Assembly: GCA_016184125.1 (NCBI GenBank)
Contig: JACPDG010000039.1
Location: 92,611-156,610 of the forward strand
Origin: Candidatus Rokuibacteriota bacterium
Lineage (GTDB): Bacteria; Methylomirabilota; Methylomirabilia; Rokubacteriales; CSP1-6
DNA length: 64,000 bases
Reading direction: 5' to 3'
Positions 15,906-24,279 of this stretch are shown one piece after another. Below the pieces are notes generated by a model that was not told where the DNA came from, ran no database searches, and saw only the letters and a program-made list of their open reading frames with translations. Numbering within the stretch: the stretch's first letter is position 1; each line of letters begins with the position of its first letter. The translations under genes were made by a program, and so were the position numbers.

Positions 15906-17741
15906 CTATGCCGTTCGCGCGCCCATCGAGAGCTCGTACAGCTTGGCGTAGAGGCCACCGGCGCGGAGCAAGGTCTGGTGCGTGCCTTCCTCGTGCACGC
16001 GGCCACGGTGCAGCACGAGCATGCGATCGGCGCCCTGAATCGTCGCCAGCCGGTGCGCGATCGTGACCGTCGTGCGCCCGGCGACGAGCTCCCGCATGGC
16101 CTCCTGGATCAGTCGCTCCGATCCGGGATCGACGCTCGACGTCGCCTCGTCCAGGATCAGGACGGCGGGATTGTACACAAGCGCTCGCGCGATCGCCAGA
16201 AGCTGGCGCTGTCCCTGCGAGACGTTGTGCCCGCGCTCGCCGAGCTCCTCCCCGAGGCCGCGCGGCAGCGACTCGATGAACGTCCGTGCGTTCGCGAGCT
16301 TCACGGCCCGATCGAGGTCGGCGCTCGACACCGTGCCGTCGGCGCCGAGCCGGAGGTTCGCCTCGACCGTCCCCGTGAACAGCAGCGTGTCCTGGAACAC
16401 GATGCCGACGTGCCGGCGCAGCCGCTCGAGGTCCCACTCGCGGACGTCGACGCCGTCGACGAGCACCTGGCCCCGCACGACGTCGTACGAGCGGTTCAGC
16501 AACCGCGCGCACGTCGTCTTCCCCTCGCCGGTCGCGCCGACGATCGCCACGTGCTCGCCGCGCGCCACCTGGAACGAGCAGTCGCGGAGCACCCAGTCCT
16601 CGCCCTCGTACGCGAACCAGACCCCGCGGAACTCGAGCGCCGGCGTCCCGGCCGTCGGCCGCGCGATGGAGGGCGACGCCGGCGAGACGATCGCGGGCCG
16701 CACCTCGAGCAGGCCGAAGATCCGCTCCGAGGAAGCCATCGCCGCCTGCATGACCGCGTACTTGGCGCCGAGGTCGCGGATCGGCAGGAAGAAGCGATGG
16801 GTGTACTGCATGAACGCGACCAGCGCGCCGAAGGTCAGGCCGCCGGACGCGATCTGTGACCCGCCGTACCAGACGAGCAGCGCGAGCGCGACGGACCCCA
16901 GCGCCTCGACCGAGGCGTAGAGCGACGCCTCGAACATCGTCGAGCCGAACAGCGCGCGCCGGTAGTCGCCGTTCAGACGGCGAAACGATGCGTGCTCGTG
17001 GCGCTCCCGGGCGAAGAGCTGGATCACGCTCATGCCCTGGAGCGACTCCTGGAGGAACCCGTTCAGGCGCGCGAGGCGGCGCCGCACCTCGCGGTACGCG
17101 TCCCGGGAGCGCACGCGGAAGTACGCGGCGGCGACGAGGAGCGCCGGCACGATCGAGAACGTGACCAGCGCCAGCCGCCAGTCCATCCAGAGCATGATCG
17201 CGACGACGCCGGCGAGCGTCACGACGTCGGCGACGACGGCGAAGAGGCCCCCGGTGAAGGCGTCGTTCACGGCCTCGACGTCGTTCAGCACGCGCGTCAT
17301 CAGCCGGCCCACCGGGTTCCGGTCGAAGAACCGCGCGTCGAGCGCCAGGAGGCGCTCGAAGAGCGCCGCTCGCAGGTCGTGCATCACCCGCTGCCCCGTG
17401 AGGTGCATCAGGTACGACTCCACGGTGTGGAGCGCGTAGAGCGCGGCGAGCGTCGCGAGGTAGAACCCGGCGATCGTGGCGAGGCCCGCCCAGTCGGCGC
17501 GCAGGATGTGCTCGTCGATCGCGACCTTCACGAGCCACGGCTGCAGGAGCTCGACGGCCGCGACGACCGGGAACAGGAGCATGCCCGCTACGACCAGCCG
17601 CCGGTGCGGGCGGGTGGTCTGCCAGAGCCGCGCGATCAGTCGCCGGTCGAACGCGCGTCCCAGGACCTCGTCGTCGGCGTCAGTTCGAGCAACAATCGAC
17701 CGCCGCGGCGGTCGATTGGTGCGCGATCTCTCACGGCGCAT
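15906..17741 (-). CDS. ABC exporter half-transporter, canonical-site subunit (permease-ATPase fusion)
   Basis: 611 residues: type IV exporter membrane domain (six helices, about 45-330) fused to an ATPase domain. Motifs: Walker A GATGEGKTT, Q-loop VGIVFQDTLLF, signature VSQGQRQLLAIARAL (LSGGQ altered to VSQGQ), Walker B AVLILDEATSSVD with the catalytic Glu, H-loop TIAHRL. It pairs with the gene at 17731-19434. ATG 17741 overlaps that gene's end by 11 bp. Residues ~9-20 (NRPPRRSIVART) are encoded by the 50-bp element B; the family-like N-terminus resumes at DEVLGRAFDRRL. The substrate is unknown (lipid, drug or peptide). Confidence 0.92.
   Translation of the reverse strand: MRRERSRTNRPPRRSIVARTDADDEVLGRAFDRRLIARLWQTTRPHRRLVVAGMLLFPVVAAVELLQPWLVKVAIDEHILRADWAGLATIAGFYLATLAALYALHTVESYLMHLTGQRVMHDLRAALFERLLALDARFFDRNPVGRLMTRVLNDVEAVNDAFTGGLFAVVADVVTLAGVVAIMLWMDWRLALVTFSIVPALLVAAAYFRVRSRDAYREVRRRLARLNGFLQESLQGMSVIQLFARERHEHASFRRLNGDYRRALFGSTMFEASLYASVEALGSVALALLVWYGGSQIASGGLTFGALVAFMQYTHRFFLPIRDLGAKYAVMQAAMASSERIFGLLEVRPAIVSPASPSIARPTAGTPALEFRGVWFAYEGEDWVLRDCSFQVARGEHVAIVGATGEGKTTCARLLNRSYDVVRGQVLVDGVDVREWDLERLRRHVGIVFQDTLLFTGTVEANLRLGADGTVSSADLDRAVKLANARTFIESLPRGLGEELGERGHNVSQGQRQLLAIARALVYNPAVLILDEATSSVDPGSERLIQEAMRELVAGRTTVTIAHRLATIQGADRMLVLHRGRVHEEGTHQTLLRAGGLYAKLYELSMGARTA
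17683..17732. repeat. Element B, 50-bp palindrome, copy 1
   Basis: Core CAATCGACCGCCGCGGCGGT continuing CGATTG; imperfect arms extend on both sides (GAGCAA ... TGCGC). It matches the copy at 35526-35575 at 43 of 50 positions. In both places it lies on the same strand relative to the gene, right after the start codon of the downstream member of an overlapping gene pair, and is read in frame as NRPPRRSIVART. Confidence 0.8.
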
Positions 17742-19434
17742 GCGCGATCTCTTCCTCGAGCTGCTGGATGCGCCAGAGCCGTGCGTAGAGGCCGCCCCGC
17801 TCGATGAGCGCGTCGTGTGTCCCGGTCTCGACGACACGGCCGGCGTCGAGCACGACGATGCGGTCCGCGGCGCGCGCCGCCCGCAGCCGGTGGGTCGTCA
17901 GCAGCACCGTGCGGCCGTGCAGCGCGCCCGCGAGGTTCCCGAGGATCTCCTCCTCCTTCGCCGCGTCGACGTTCGCGAAGACGTCGTCGAGGACGAGGAT
18001 GGGCGCCTCGCCCGCGAGCGCGCGGGCGAGCGCGACGCGCTGCCGCTGCCCGCCCGACAGCGTCAGGCCGCGCTCGCCGACGACCGTGTCGAGGCCTCGC
18101 GGAAGCCCCTCGATCTCTTCGGCGACGCCGGCCAGCACGATGGCCTGCTTGGCCTCGACCTGATCGACGTCCGGCCGCGCGAGCGTCACGTTGTCCTGGA
18201 TCGAGCGCGAGAACAGGAACGACTCCTGCGGCACGTACGCGACGTCCCCGCGCAGCGTCGCAAGGTCCATCGCCGTGACGTCCTGCCCCCCGACGAAGAC
18301 GGTGCCGATCGGCGGATCCCACAGGCGTACCAGGAGCAGCCCGAGCGTGGACTTCCCGCTGCCTGTCGGCCCGACCACGGCCACCACCTCGCCCTCGCCG
18401 ACCTCGAAGGTCACGTCGACCAGCGCCGGCGCGCGGTCGCCGTACGTGAACGCCAGACCGCGGAACGCGAGGGCGCGGGAGCGCGGCGCGGGACCTCCGC
18501 GCGGCACGCGTCGTGACGCCTCGGTCCGCTCGACGTCAGGTACCGCCTCGACGACCTCCTGGATGCGCCCCATCGACGTGAGGCCGCGGCGGACCATGGA
18601 CAGCGTCCACCCGAGCGCCAGCGTCGGCCACGCGAGGTACGCGAGGTACCCGTTGAACGCGACGAGCGAGCCGAGCGTGATCCGGCCTTCGACGACCGCG
18701 AGGCCTCCGGCCCAGAGGACGACGAGCGTCCCGACGCCGGCGATCAGGCTCATCAGCGGCGTGAACTGCGCCTGGATCCGCGAGAGCGCCAGCGCGTGCC
18801 GCAGGTATGCCGCGCTCGCCTGGCCGAACGTCTCCCGCGCCTGGCCCTCCATCGCATACGCGCGAACGACGCTCATCCCGGCGAGATGCTCCTGCACCCG
18901 CCCCGACAGCACGCCGAGCTGGCCCTGCATCGCCTCCGTCCGCTCGTGCACGAGCGAGGTGAAGCGACGCGCCAGCAAGATCATCGCGGGAAACGGCAGC
19001 ATCGCCCAGAGCGTGAGCCACGGGTCCACGACGACCATCGCGGCGATCGCGCCGACGAAGGCGAACGTCGTCTGGATCATGCTCACGCCACCGAACCCGA
19101 CGACGGTCTTCACGCCGGACACGTCGCTCGTTGCGCGGGCCATCAGGTCTCCCGTCGGGTAGCGAGTGAACAGCGCCGGGGGAAAGCGCGTCAGGCTCGC
19201 GTACAGGTCGTCCCGGATGTCCGCCTCCACGCGCTGGGCCGCCCCGATCATCGCCAGGCGTGACCCGAGACGCGCGGCGGCGTTGATCGCCGCGAGCCCC
19301 AGGATGGATCCCACGAACACACCGAGCGCCGCGTTCGCGGCGTCGGTCTCGAGCGCTTCCACCGCGCGCTTCACGGTCCACGGGATCCCGAGGCTCGCGA
19401 GCGTGGCGATGGCGAGACAGAGGACGCCCCCCAC
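17731..19434 (-). CDS. ABC exporter half-transporter, degenerate-site subunit
   Basis: 567 residues from GTG 19434. Six-helix membrane domain, then an ATPase domain with Walker A GPTGSGKST, signature LSGGQRQRVALARAL, and Walker B ILVLDDVFANVD, in which the catalytic Glu is Asp. Its canonical signature and defective Walker B complement the partner (VSQGQ signature, intact Glu), the asymmetry of heterodimeric exporters such as TM287/288 or LmrCD. The true start may lie upstream: in-frame codons before 19434 read ALWRYASRYRARYVGG, the usual elbow helix, and CTG at 19491 has GGGAGG upstream and overlaps the panE stop. I keep the first conventional start codon. Confidence 0.9.
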   Translation of the reverse strand: MGGVLCLAIATLASLGIPWTVKRAVEALETDAANAALGVFVGSILGLAAINAAARLGSRLAMIGAAQRVEADIRDDLYASLTRFPPALFTRYPTGDLMARATSDVSGVKTVVGFGGVSMIQTTFAFVGAIAAMVVVDPWLTLWAMLPFPAMILLARRFTSLVHERTEAMQGQLGVLSGRVQEHLAGMSVVRAYAMEGQARETFGQASAAYLRHALALSRIQAQFTPLMSLIAGVGTLVVLWAGGLAVVEGRITLGSLVAFNGYLAYLAWPTLALGWTLSMVRRGLTSMGRIQEVVEAVPDVERTEASRRVPRGGPAPRSRALAFRGLAFTYGDRAPALVDVTFEVGEGEVVAVVGPTGSGKSTLGLLLVRLWDPPIGTVFVGGQDVTAMDLATLRGDVAYVPQESFLFSRSIQDNVTLARPDVDQVEAKQAIVLAGVAEEIEGLPRGLDTVVGERGLTLSGGQRQRVALARALAGEAPILVLDDVFANVDAAKEEEILGNLAGALHGRTVLLTTHRLRAARAADRIVVLDAGRVVETGTHDALIERGGLYARLWRIQQLEEEIAHAP

Positions 19435-19487
19435 GTAGCGAGCCCGGTAGCGCGAGGCGTAGCGCCAGAGCGCCCGAGCGGAAGCGC

Positions 19488-20486
19488 TCAGCCCTGCCTC
19501 CCCTCGGGCGCGGCCGCGCGCCCCTCGGGCGCGGCCGCGCGCCCCTCGGGCGCGGCCGCGCGCCCCTCGGCGACCTGGCCTGCCGCGTGGGGCTTGAGCG
19601 CCGCGTAGACGGCGAACAGCATCGGTGTCGGCACCCCGAGGCGCTCACCGAGGCGCACGGCGTGGCCGTGCAGCGTCTCGAGCTCCAGGCGCTTGCCCTG
19701 GAGCAGGTCGTGGTGGAGGGACGACGTCGTCTCCGGCCCGAGCGCCGCGGCGGTCTTCATGATCGTCTCGACCACGTCGGCGGCCATGCCTGCCCCCGCA
19801 CGCGCGCCGAGCGCGGCGAGCTCCTCGAGCATCATCCGGTACATCCGCCACGTCTCGGGCACCGGACGAATCACCCCGGTGCTGGCGCGCGTGAGCGCGG
19901 TCATGCCCGCCTGCGCGCAGATGAACAGGTACTTCTCCCAGAGCACGCGACGGATCTCCGTCGAGACCTCCACCGGGACCCCGGCGTTCGCGAGCGCGTC
20001 GCGCAGGCGCTCGACGCGCGGCGTGAGACGCCCGTCCATCTCGCCGAGCACGATCCGCCCCAGGAACCGGTGCGCGACGACGCCGGGCGACTCGATCGTC
20101 GCGAAGACGTACGCGGCGCCGCCGAGCGCGTGGCCGGCGCCGAGCGCCGCGTCGATCTTCTCCGGCCCGTCGACGCCGTTCTGCAGCGTCAGGACCGGCG
20201 TGTCGCGACCGACGACCGGCCGGATCGTCTCGAGCGCCCGGGCGGTGTCGAATCCCTTCACGGAGAGGACCACGGCGTCGGCCCGTGGCCGGCCCTCGAG
20301 CGACGTCGCGACCTCCGGCTTCGCGAGCCACTCGCCCTCGATCATCGACCGCACGCGAAGCCCCCGGTACCGGATCGCGTCCGCGTGCGCACCGCGCGCG
20401 ACCATCGTGACCGCCTCGCCCGCGCGCGCGAGCTTGCCCCCGAAGTATCCGCCCACACCACCTGCGCCCATGACGACGATGTGCAT
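19488..20486 (-). CDS. panE: 2-dehydropantoate 2-reductase (ketopantoate reductase)
   Basis: 332 residues; NADPH-dependent reduction of ketopantoate to pantoate for pantothenate and CoA synthesis, or a paralogue acting on another 2-oxoacid. Nucleotide motif MHIVVMGAGGVGGYFGGKLA at the N-terminus; VLTLQNGVDGPE and the catalytic Lys region (LWEKYLFICAQAGMTALTRA); C-terminal TSSLHHDLLQGKRLELETLHG is a strong ApbA/PanE signature. ATG 20486 opens the Rossmann strand directly. The last 25 residues consist of three RAAAPEG repeats from a 21-bp tandem repeat. The start of the ABC exporter reading frame overlaps this end. Confidence 0.92.
   Translation of the reverse strand: MHIVVMGAGGVGGYFGGKLARAGEAVTMVARGAHADAIRYRGLRVRSMIEGEWLAKPEVATSLEGRPRADAVVLSVKGFDTARALETIRPVVGRDTPVLTLQNGVDGPEKIDAALGAGHALGGAAYVFATIESPGVVAHRFLGRIVLGEMDGRLTPRVERLRDALANAGVPVEVSTEIRRVLWEKYLFICAQAGMTALTRASTGVIRPVPETWRMYRMMLEELAALGARAGAGMAADVVETIMKTAAALGPETTSSLHHDLLQGKRLELETLHGHAVRLGERLGVPTPMLFAVYAALKPHAAGQVAEGRAAAPEGRAAAPEGRAAAPEGRQG
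19501..19570. repeat. 21-bp tandem repeat (3.3 copies) at the 3' end of panE
   Basis: CCCTCGGGCGCGGCCGCGCGC is repeated exactly three times (19501-19521, 19522-19542, 19543-19563) with the start of a fourth. It encodes (EGRAAAP)3 in panE. Perfect identity between units suggests recent expansion by slippage. It contains NotI-like GCGGCCGC palindromes. Confidence 0.9.
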
Positions 20487-20515
20487 GCTCTCGATGCTCC
20501 GAGAGCGGTCGGGTC

Positions 20516-20546
20516 TTGTCAAGCCGGCGTCGCCGTGTGATACAGT
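20516..20546 (+). promoter_or_regulatory. Predicted promoter of the IMPase-DUF2889 operon
   Basis: TTGTCA (20516-20521) and GATACAGT (20539-20546) give a near-consensus -35 and a -10 with a 17-19 bp spacer, in the 71-bp gap between divergent panE and the IMPase gene. Confidence 0.45.
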
Positions 20547-20557
20547 CAGCACTCGTC

Positions 20558-21349
20558 ATGTCGTCGCTCGAACGCCGCGTGGCGGTCGACGCCGCGCGCG
20601 CGGCCGGCCAGTTGCTCCGTGCCGAGCTGTGGGGTCCGCGGCGCATCGCCTTCAAGGGCACCCCGACCAATCTCGTCACCGAGATGGATGCGCGCGCCGA
20701 AGCCCTCATCACCGCGCGCCTGCGCGAGAGCTTCCCACACGACGCGATCCTCGCCGAGGAAGGCGGCGCCACGAGTGGCGAATCGGGGCGGCGCTGGATC
20801 GTCGACCCGCTCGACGGCACCACGAACTACGCGCACGGGCTGCCGATCTTCGCGGTCTCCATCGGTCTCGAGGTCGCGGGCCGCGTCGCGCTCGGCGTCG
20901 TCCACGACCCGAACATGGACGAGCTCTTCGTCGCCGAGCGTGGCGCGGGTGCGTGGCTCGGCGGAGAGCGTCTTGTCGTCTCCGCGACGGCGACGCTGAA
21001 CGAGAGCCTGCTCGCGACGGGACTGCCGTACAACGTGCGCGAGACGCCGGACAACAACCTCGCCGAGTTCTCCGCGTTCACCGTGCGCGCGCAGGGTGTG
21101 CGCCGGATCGGCTCCGCGGTGCTCTACCTCGCGTACGTGGCGGCAGGACGCCTCGACGGCTACTGGGAGCTGAGGCTCGGATCGTGGGACGTCGCCGCGG
21201 GCGCGCTGCTCGTCGAGGAGGCCGGCGGCCGCGTCACGGATCTCGAGGGCGGTCGCCTCGACCTCGACGCCCCGCGCGTCGTCGCATCGAACGGGAGGAT
21301 CCACGAGGAGATGCTGAACGTGCTGAAGGACGTGAGGGCGGCCCGGTGA
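20558..21349 (+). CDS. Inositol monophosphatase-family phosphatase
   Basis: 263 residues; magnesium-dependent, lithium-sensitive phosphatase fold acting on inositol phosphates, histidinol phosphate or similar sugar phosphates. Motif E-E (ILAEEGG, 68-69), motif A IVDPLDGTTNYAHG (D83, D86), and motif B LGSWDVAAGALLVEEAGG near residue 210 are all intact. The length is typical. ATG 20558 was chosen over an upstream in-frame ATG because a promoter covers that region. It overlaps the DUF2889 gene by 4 bp (GTGA). Confidence 0.94.
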   Translation: MSSLERRVAVDAARAAGQLLRAELWGPRRIAFKGTPTNLVTEMDARAEALITARLRESFPHDAILAEEGGATSGESGRRWIVDPLDGTTNYAHGLPIFAVSIGLEVAGRVALGVVHDPNMDELFVAERGAGAWLGGERLVVSATATLNESLLATGLPYNVRETPDNNLAEFSAFTVRAQGVRRIGSAVLYLAYVAAGRLDGYWELRLGSWDVAAGALLVEEAGGRVTDLEGGRLDLDAPRVVASNGRIHEEMLNVLKDVRAAR

Positions 21350-21912
21350 GCGAGCAGACGCGCCGCCCGGTGCACACGCGAACGATCACGATCGACGTCT
21401 TCCGGGCCGGCGACGACGAGCTCGAGGTCACGGGCCGGCTCGTCGACTCCCGGCCCGACGCGCAGCCGAGCTGGTTCGACGTCCCGCAGGGCTCGACCAT
21501 CCATGACATGTCGGTCACGCTGCGCGTGCGCTACCCCGATCTCACCATCACCGCCGCGTCGTCGAGCATGACCGAGCACCCCTACACGATCTGCCCGGAC
21601 GCGATCCCGGCGCTGGGGCGCCTGGTTGGGCTGTCGGTGGCGCAGGGCTTCACGCGTGCCGTGAACGAGCGCCTGGGCCGCCAGCAGGGCTGCTCGCACA
21701 TGACGGCGCTCGTGCACGCCATGGCCCCCGCGATCAAGCAGGGCGCCGGGGCCGCGTTCTTCGACGAGAACGGCTTCCCGCCGCCGGACGCCGATCTCTG
21801 GTTCATCAACACGTGCCAGGCCTGGCGTGACGGCGGCCCGCTGGTGAAGGGTCTGCGCGCGGGCGACACGGAGGGGTTGAAGGCGCTCCGGGCGCGCGGC
21901 GAGACGGCGTAG
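21346..21912 (+). CDS. DUF2889 protein
   Basis: 188 residues. HTRTITIDVFRAGDDELEVTGRLVDSRP at the N-terminus followed by IHDMSVTLRVRYPDLTITAAS, CPDAIPALGRLVGLSVAQGF and GCSHMTALVHAMAPA matches the DUF2889 family, which is found beside aromatic-degradation and sugar-phosphate genes but has no assigned function. A conserved HDM and a Cys/His pair (GCSHM) could bind metal; this is inference. It is co-translated with the IMPase gene through a GTGA overlap. Convergent with the ThDP enzyme gene 2 bp away. Confidence 0.85.
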   Translation: MSEQTRRPVHTRTITIDVFRAGDDELEVTGRLVDSRPDAQPSWFDVPQGSTIHDMSVTLRVRYPDLTITAASSSMTEHPYTICPDAIPALGRLVGLSVAQGFTRAVNERLGRQQGCSHMTALVHAMAPAIKQGAGAAFFDENGFPPPDADLWFINTCQAWRDGGPLVKGLRAGDTEGLKALRARGETA

Positions 21913-21914
21913 CG

Positions 21915-23534
21915 CTACATCTCCCAGGGTGGCTCGACTTCCATCCGGAGCTCGAGCACCGTCGGGCCGTCGGCCGCGAATGCCGCGCGGAGCGCGTCGG
22001 GCAACGCCGCCACCGCCGCCACGCGCTCGCCACGCGCGCCGAACGCGCGCGCCAGCGCGATGAAGTCGGGGTTCGCCAGATCGGCCTCGCCCCACCGGCC
22101 CTCGAACATCTGCTCCTGGAGCCACTTGATCGCGCCGTACCGGTCGTCGTTCATGACGAGGAACGCGATCGGCAGCCGGTACTTCACCGCGGTCGCGAGC
22201 TCGTTCACCGAGAACATGAAGCCGCCGTCGCCGACGACCGCGACGACCGGCGTCCCCGGGCGCGCGATCTGCGCGCCGATCGCCGCCGGAACGGCGTAGC
22301 CGAGCACCGCCGAGCCCACGGGATAGAGGAACGTCCGGGGCGCCAGCACCGGGTATCGCCACTCGGCCCAGTAGTTGATGCCGGTCTGGTCGTTGACGAG
22401 AATGCCGTCAGGCGGCAGCGCGGATCTGAGCGCTTGGAGCAGCCCGTCCACCTCGGGCGTGTAGCGCTCGCTCGCCGCGGTCTTGAGCGCGGCGAGACGC
22501 TCGCGGTTCCACCGGCTGTTCGGCGCGCCGGCGTCGAGCACGGCCGCCAGTCCCCCGAGGCCGTTCTTCGCGTCGCCGACGATCCCGAGCTGGGGCTTGA
22601 ACATGCGCCCGATCACGGTCGCGTCGAGATCCATGTGGATGAGGGTCTGGTGCGGCGCGAAGGCGAGGTTCAGCAGCAGCCCCTTCGTCGAGCGCGCGGC
22701 GAACCGGCATCCGGCGGCGAGCACGACGTCGGCGTCGCGGAAGACCTCCTCGGTCGCGCGCTTGTTCGGAAGCACGGCGTGCCACAGCGGATCGGCTTCG
22801 CTGATCGCGCCACGCCCCATGACGGTGGTGATGACCGGGGCGCCCAGACGACGCGCGACCTCGAGGAGCTCGGCGCTGGCGCCCGCGCTCACGACTCCGC
22901 CGCCCGCCACGATGAGTGGCCGCGCCGCCGCCGCGAGCCGGCGCGCGGCCTCGGCGATCTCGTTGACGTGGCACGGAGGCCGGCGCCCGGCCCGCTCGCT
23001 TCGCACGACGCCCTCGCTCGTGCCGAAGAGCAGGTCATTCGGGATCGAGAGCGCCACCGGTCCCGGGCGCCCCGTGCGCAGCAGGTCGAACGCGCCGGCG
23101 ATCGACGTCGCGATCGAGCGCCCGTCGGCGACGAGCTCCGCCCAGCGCGTGACCGGGCGGAAGCACGCGATCTGGTTCGGCACCTCGTGGAGGGCGCCCA
23201 GGTCGCGGCCGACGAGGTCCGACGCGATGTCGGACATGAGACAGAGCACGGGGACCGACCCGGAGTACGACTCCGCGAGCGGCGTCAGCGTGTTGGTCGC
23301 GCCCGGCCCCGTCGTCACGACGACGACGCCCGGCTCGCCACACGCGCGCGCGTACCCGTCGGCCATGAACGCGGCGCCGGACTCGTGCCGCGCGAGCACG
23401 TGCACGATGTCGCGCTGCCGGAGCAGCGCGTCGTAAACGGCGAGGTTGTGCACGCCGGGAATGCCGAACACGTGCCTCACGCCCTCGGCGCGGAGCGCCT
23501 CGACGACCCACTCCCCTCCGGTCCGCGTCGTCAT
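21915..23534 (-). CDS. Thiamine-diphosphate-dependent enzyme, acetolactate-synthase-like
   Basis: 539 residues in three domains. The PYR domain has GVRHVFGIPGVHNL and the catalytic Glu in LARHESGAAFMADGYAR. The central domain has RPLIVAGGGVVSAGAS. The PP domain has the ThDP motif GDGGFMFSVNELATAV ... VMNDDRYGAI. It resembles acetolactate synthase large subunits, benzoylformate decarboxylases and related enzymes of catabolic type. The FAD-binding residues of true IlvB cannot be confirmed by eye and there is no small-subunit gene nearby, so a catabolic 2-oxoacid decarboxylase/ligase is as likely. ATG 23534 overlaps the stop of a short upstream frame (ATGA). Confidence 0.88.
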   Translation of the reverse strand: MTTRTGGEWVVEALRAEGVRHVFGIPGVHNLAVYDALLRQRDIVHVLARHESGAAFMADGYARACGEPGVVVVTTGPGATNTLTPLAESYSGSVPVLCLMSDIASDLVGRDLGALHEVPNQIACFRPVTRWAELVADGRSIATSIAGAFDLLRTGRPGPVALSIPNDLLFGTSEGVVRSERAGRRPPCHVNEIAEAARRLAAAARPLIVAGGGVVSAGASAELLEVARRLGAPVITTVMGRGAISEADPLWHAVLPNKRATEEVFRDADVVLAAGCRFAARSTKGLLLNLAFAPHQTLIHMDLDATVIGRMFKPQLGIVGDAKNGLGGLAAVLDAGAPNSRWNRERLAALKTAASERYTPEVDGLLQALRSALPPDGILVNDQTGINYWAEWRYPVLAPRTFLYPVGSAVLGYAVPAAIGAQIARPGTPVVAVVGDGGFMFSVNELATAVKYRLPIAFLVMNDDRYGAIKWLQEQMFEGRWGEADLANPDFIALARAFGARGERVAAVAALPDALRAAFAADGPTVLELRMEVEPPWEM

Positions 23535-23662
23535 GGATCCTCTCCGCTGGATGGCCGCGCGATCGTCGCGTCGACGAGCCGCGGCCGGTTCACGCGAGTG
23601 CCGAAGAGGTACCTCACCCCCGCCGCGGCGAGGATCTCCATGAGGACGGACGCGAGCTTCAT
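23531..23662 (-). pseudogene. 43-codon frame resembling the N-terminus of a second ThDP enzyme
   Basis: Starts ATG 23662, reads MKLASVLMEILAAAGVRYLF then GTRVNRPRLVD and ends with a TGA that overlaps the next start (ATGA). The segment ILAAAGVRYLFG matches the first helix-strand of ThDP-enzyme PYR domains (compare LRAEGVRHVFGIPG in the next gene). The rest is lost, and an element A copy abuts its 5' end. It could still serve as a leader peptide that couples translation. Confidence 0.45.
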
Positions 23663-24279
23663 GATTCATTCATGGGGGGACTATCGATGCCCCCGACACT
23701 CGTACGAGGGGGGCTCACGCCCCCCTCGTGCTCCCCCGGTCCCGCGCCCGGAGCGCCGCGGGGGGTGCGCGGACGCACCCGACAAAGCCGTGGCGCTCCG
23801 CGACCCCCTGATTCGTTCATGGTGGGCCGCCTGAGCGGCCATGCGCGCTCCCCGAGCCGCAGCACTTCGCCGGTCGCGCCATCTTCTTCCGCGAGCGCGA
23901 GGAGCTGGAACGTCGCGGGACGCGACAAGCGCGCCTCGAATCGGCCCTCTTTCACGGTCGCGTACGGGATGTTGCCCGGGCCGATCCGGAGCGTCGCCGG
24001 ATCGATCGCCGCCTCGGTGCCGTCGTTGAGGATCGCGTGGAGTGTCTGCCCGCGCCGCTCGAGCCGGACCACCACCCACGGGACATCGGCGACCGCCACC
24101 GGGATGCGCACGCGCGTCTGGATGAAGTAGCCGTGGTCGTCACGACGCAGGTTCCCGCGGAGGTTCGCGACGATCCCCGGGTGGGTGATCTGCACACCGT
24201 CGTCGTACCACTCGCCGTCCGCGTCGATCGAGAGGTCCGGCAGCTTCCAGTCCCCGGTCGACCGCTCGGGCGCGCTCAC
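23659..24279 (-). CDS. DUF1285-like protein with repeat-encoded tail
   Basis: 206 codons. Residues 10-130 fit DUF1285: LSIDADGEWYDDGVQITHPG, LRRDDHGYFIQTRVRIPVAV, DVPWVVVRLERRG and FEARLSRPATFQLLALAEE. The family is widespread, cytoplasmic and of unknown function. The natural end is probably near residue 154 (LRRPTMNES); from there the frame runs through a full element A copy, adding about 50 residues whose sequence ([10 protein letters not shown] ... GGIDSPPM) is the same as the tail predicted for the ATL protein. The start overlaps the Memo-like gene by 4 bp, so both belong to one operon. Confidence 0.75.
   Translation of the reverse strand: MSAPERSTGDWKLPDLSIDADGEWYDDGVQITHPGIVANLRGNLRRDDHGYFIQTRVRIPVAVADVPWVVVRLERRGQTLHAILNDGTEAAIDPATLRIGPGNIPYATVKEGRFEARLSRPATFQLLALAEEDGATGEVLRLGERAWPLRRPTMNESGGRGAPRLCRVRPRTPRGAPGAGPGEHEGGVSPPRTSVGGIDSPPMNES
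23665..23822 (+). repeat. Element A, full-length copy
   Basis: Head TCATGGGGGGACTATCGATG-CCCCC, second hairpin AGGGGGGCTCACGCCCCCCT, body with CGGAGCGCCGCGGGGGGTGC and CCGTGGCGCTCC, and tail GATTCGTTCATGG. It is nearly identical to the copy at 15243-15380 over head and second hairpin but carries an extra GTGCGCGGACGCACC stem also found at 55358-55483. Confidence 0.85.

Noticed and set aside
19501..19570. CRISPR-like array
   Set aside because: Direct 21-bp repeats without spacers, inside a coding region; it is a simple tandem repeat.
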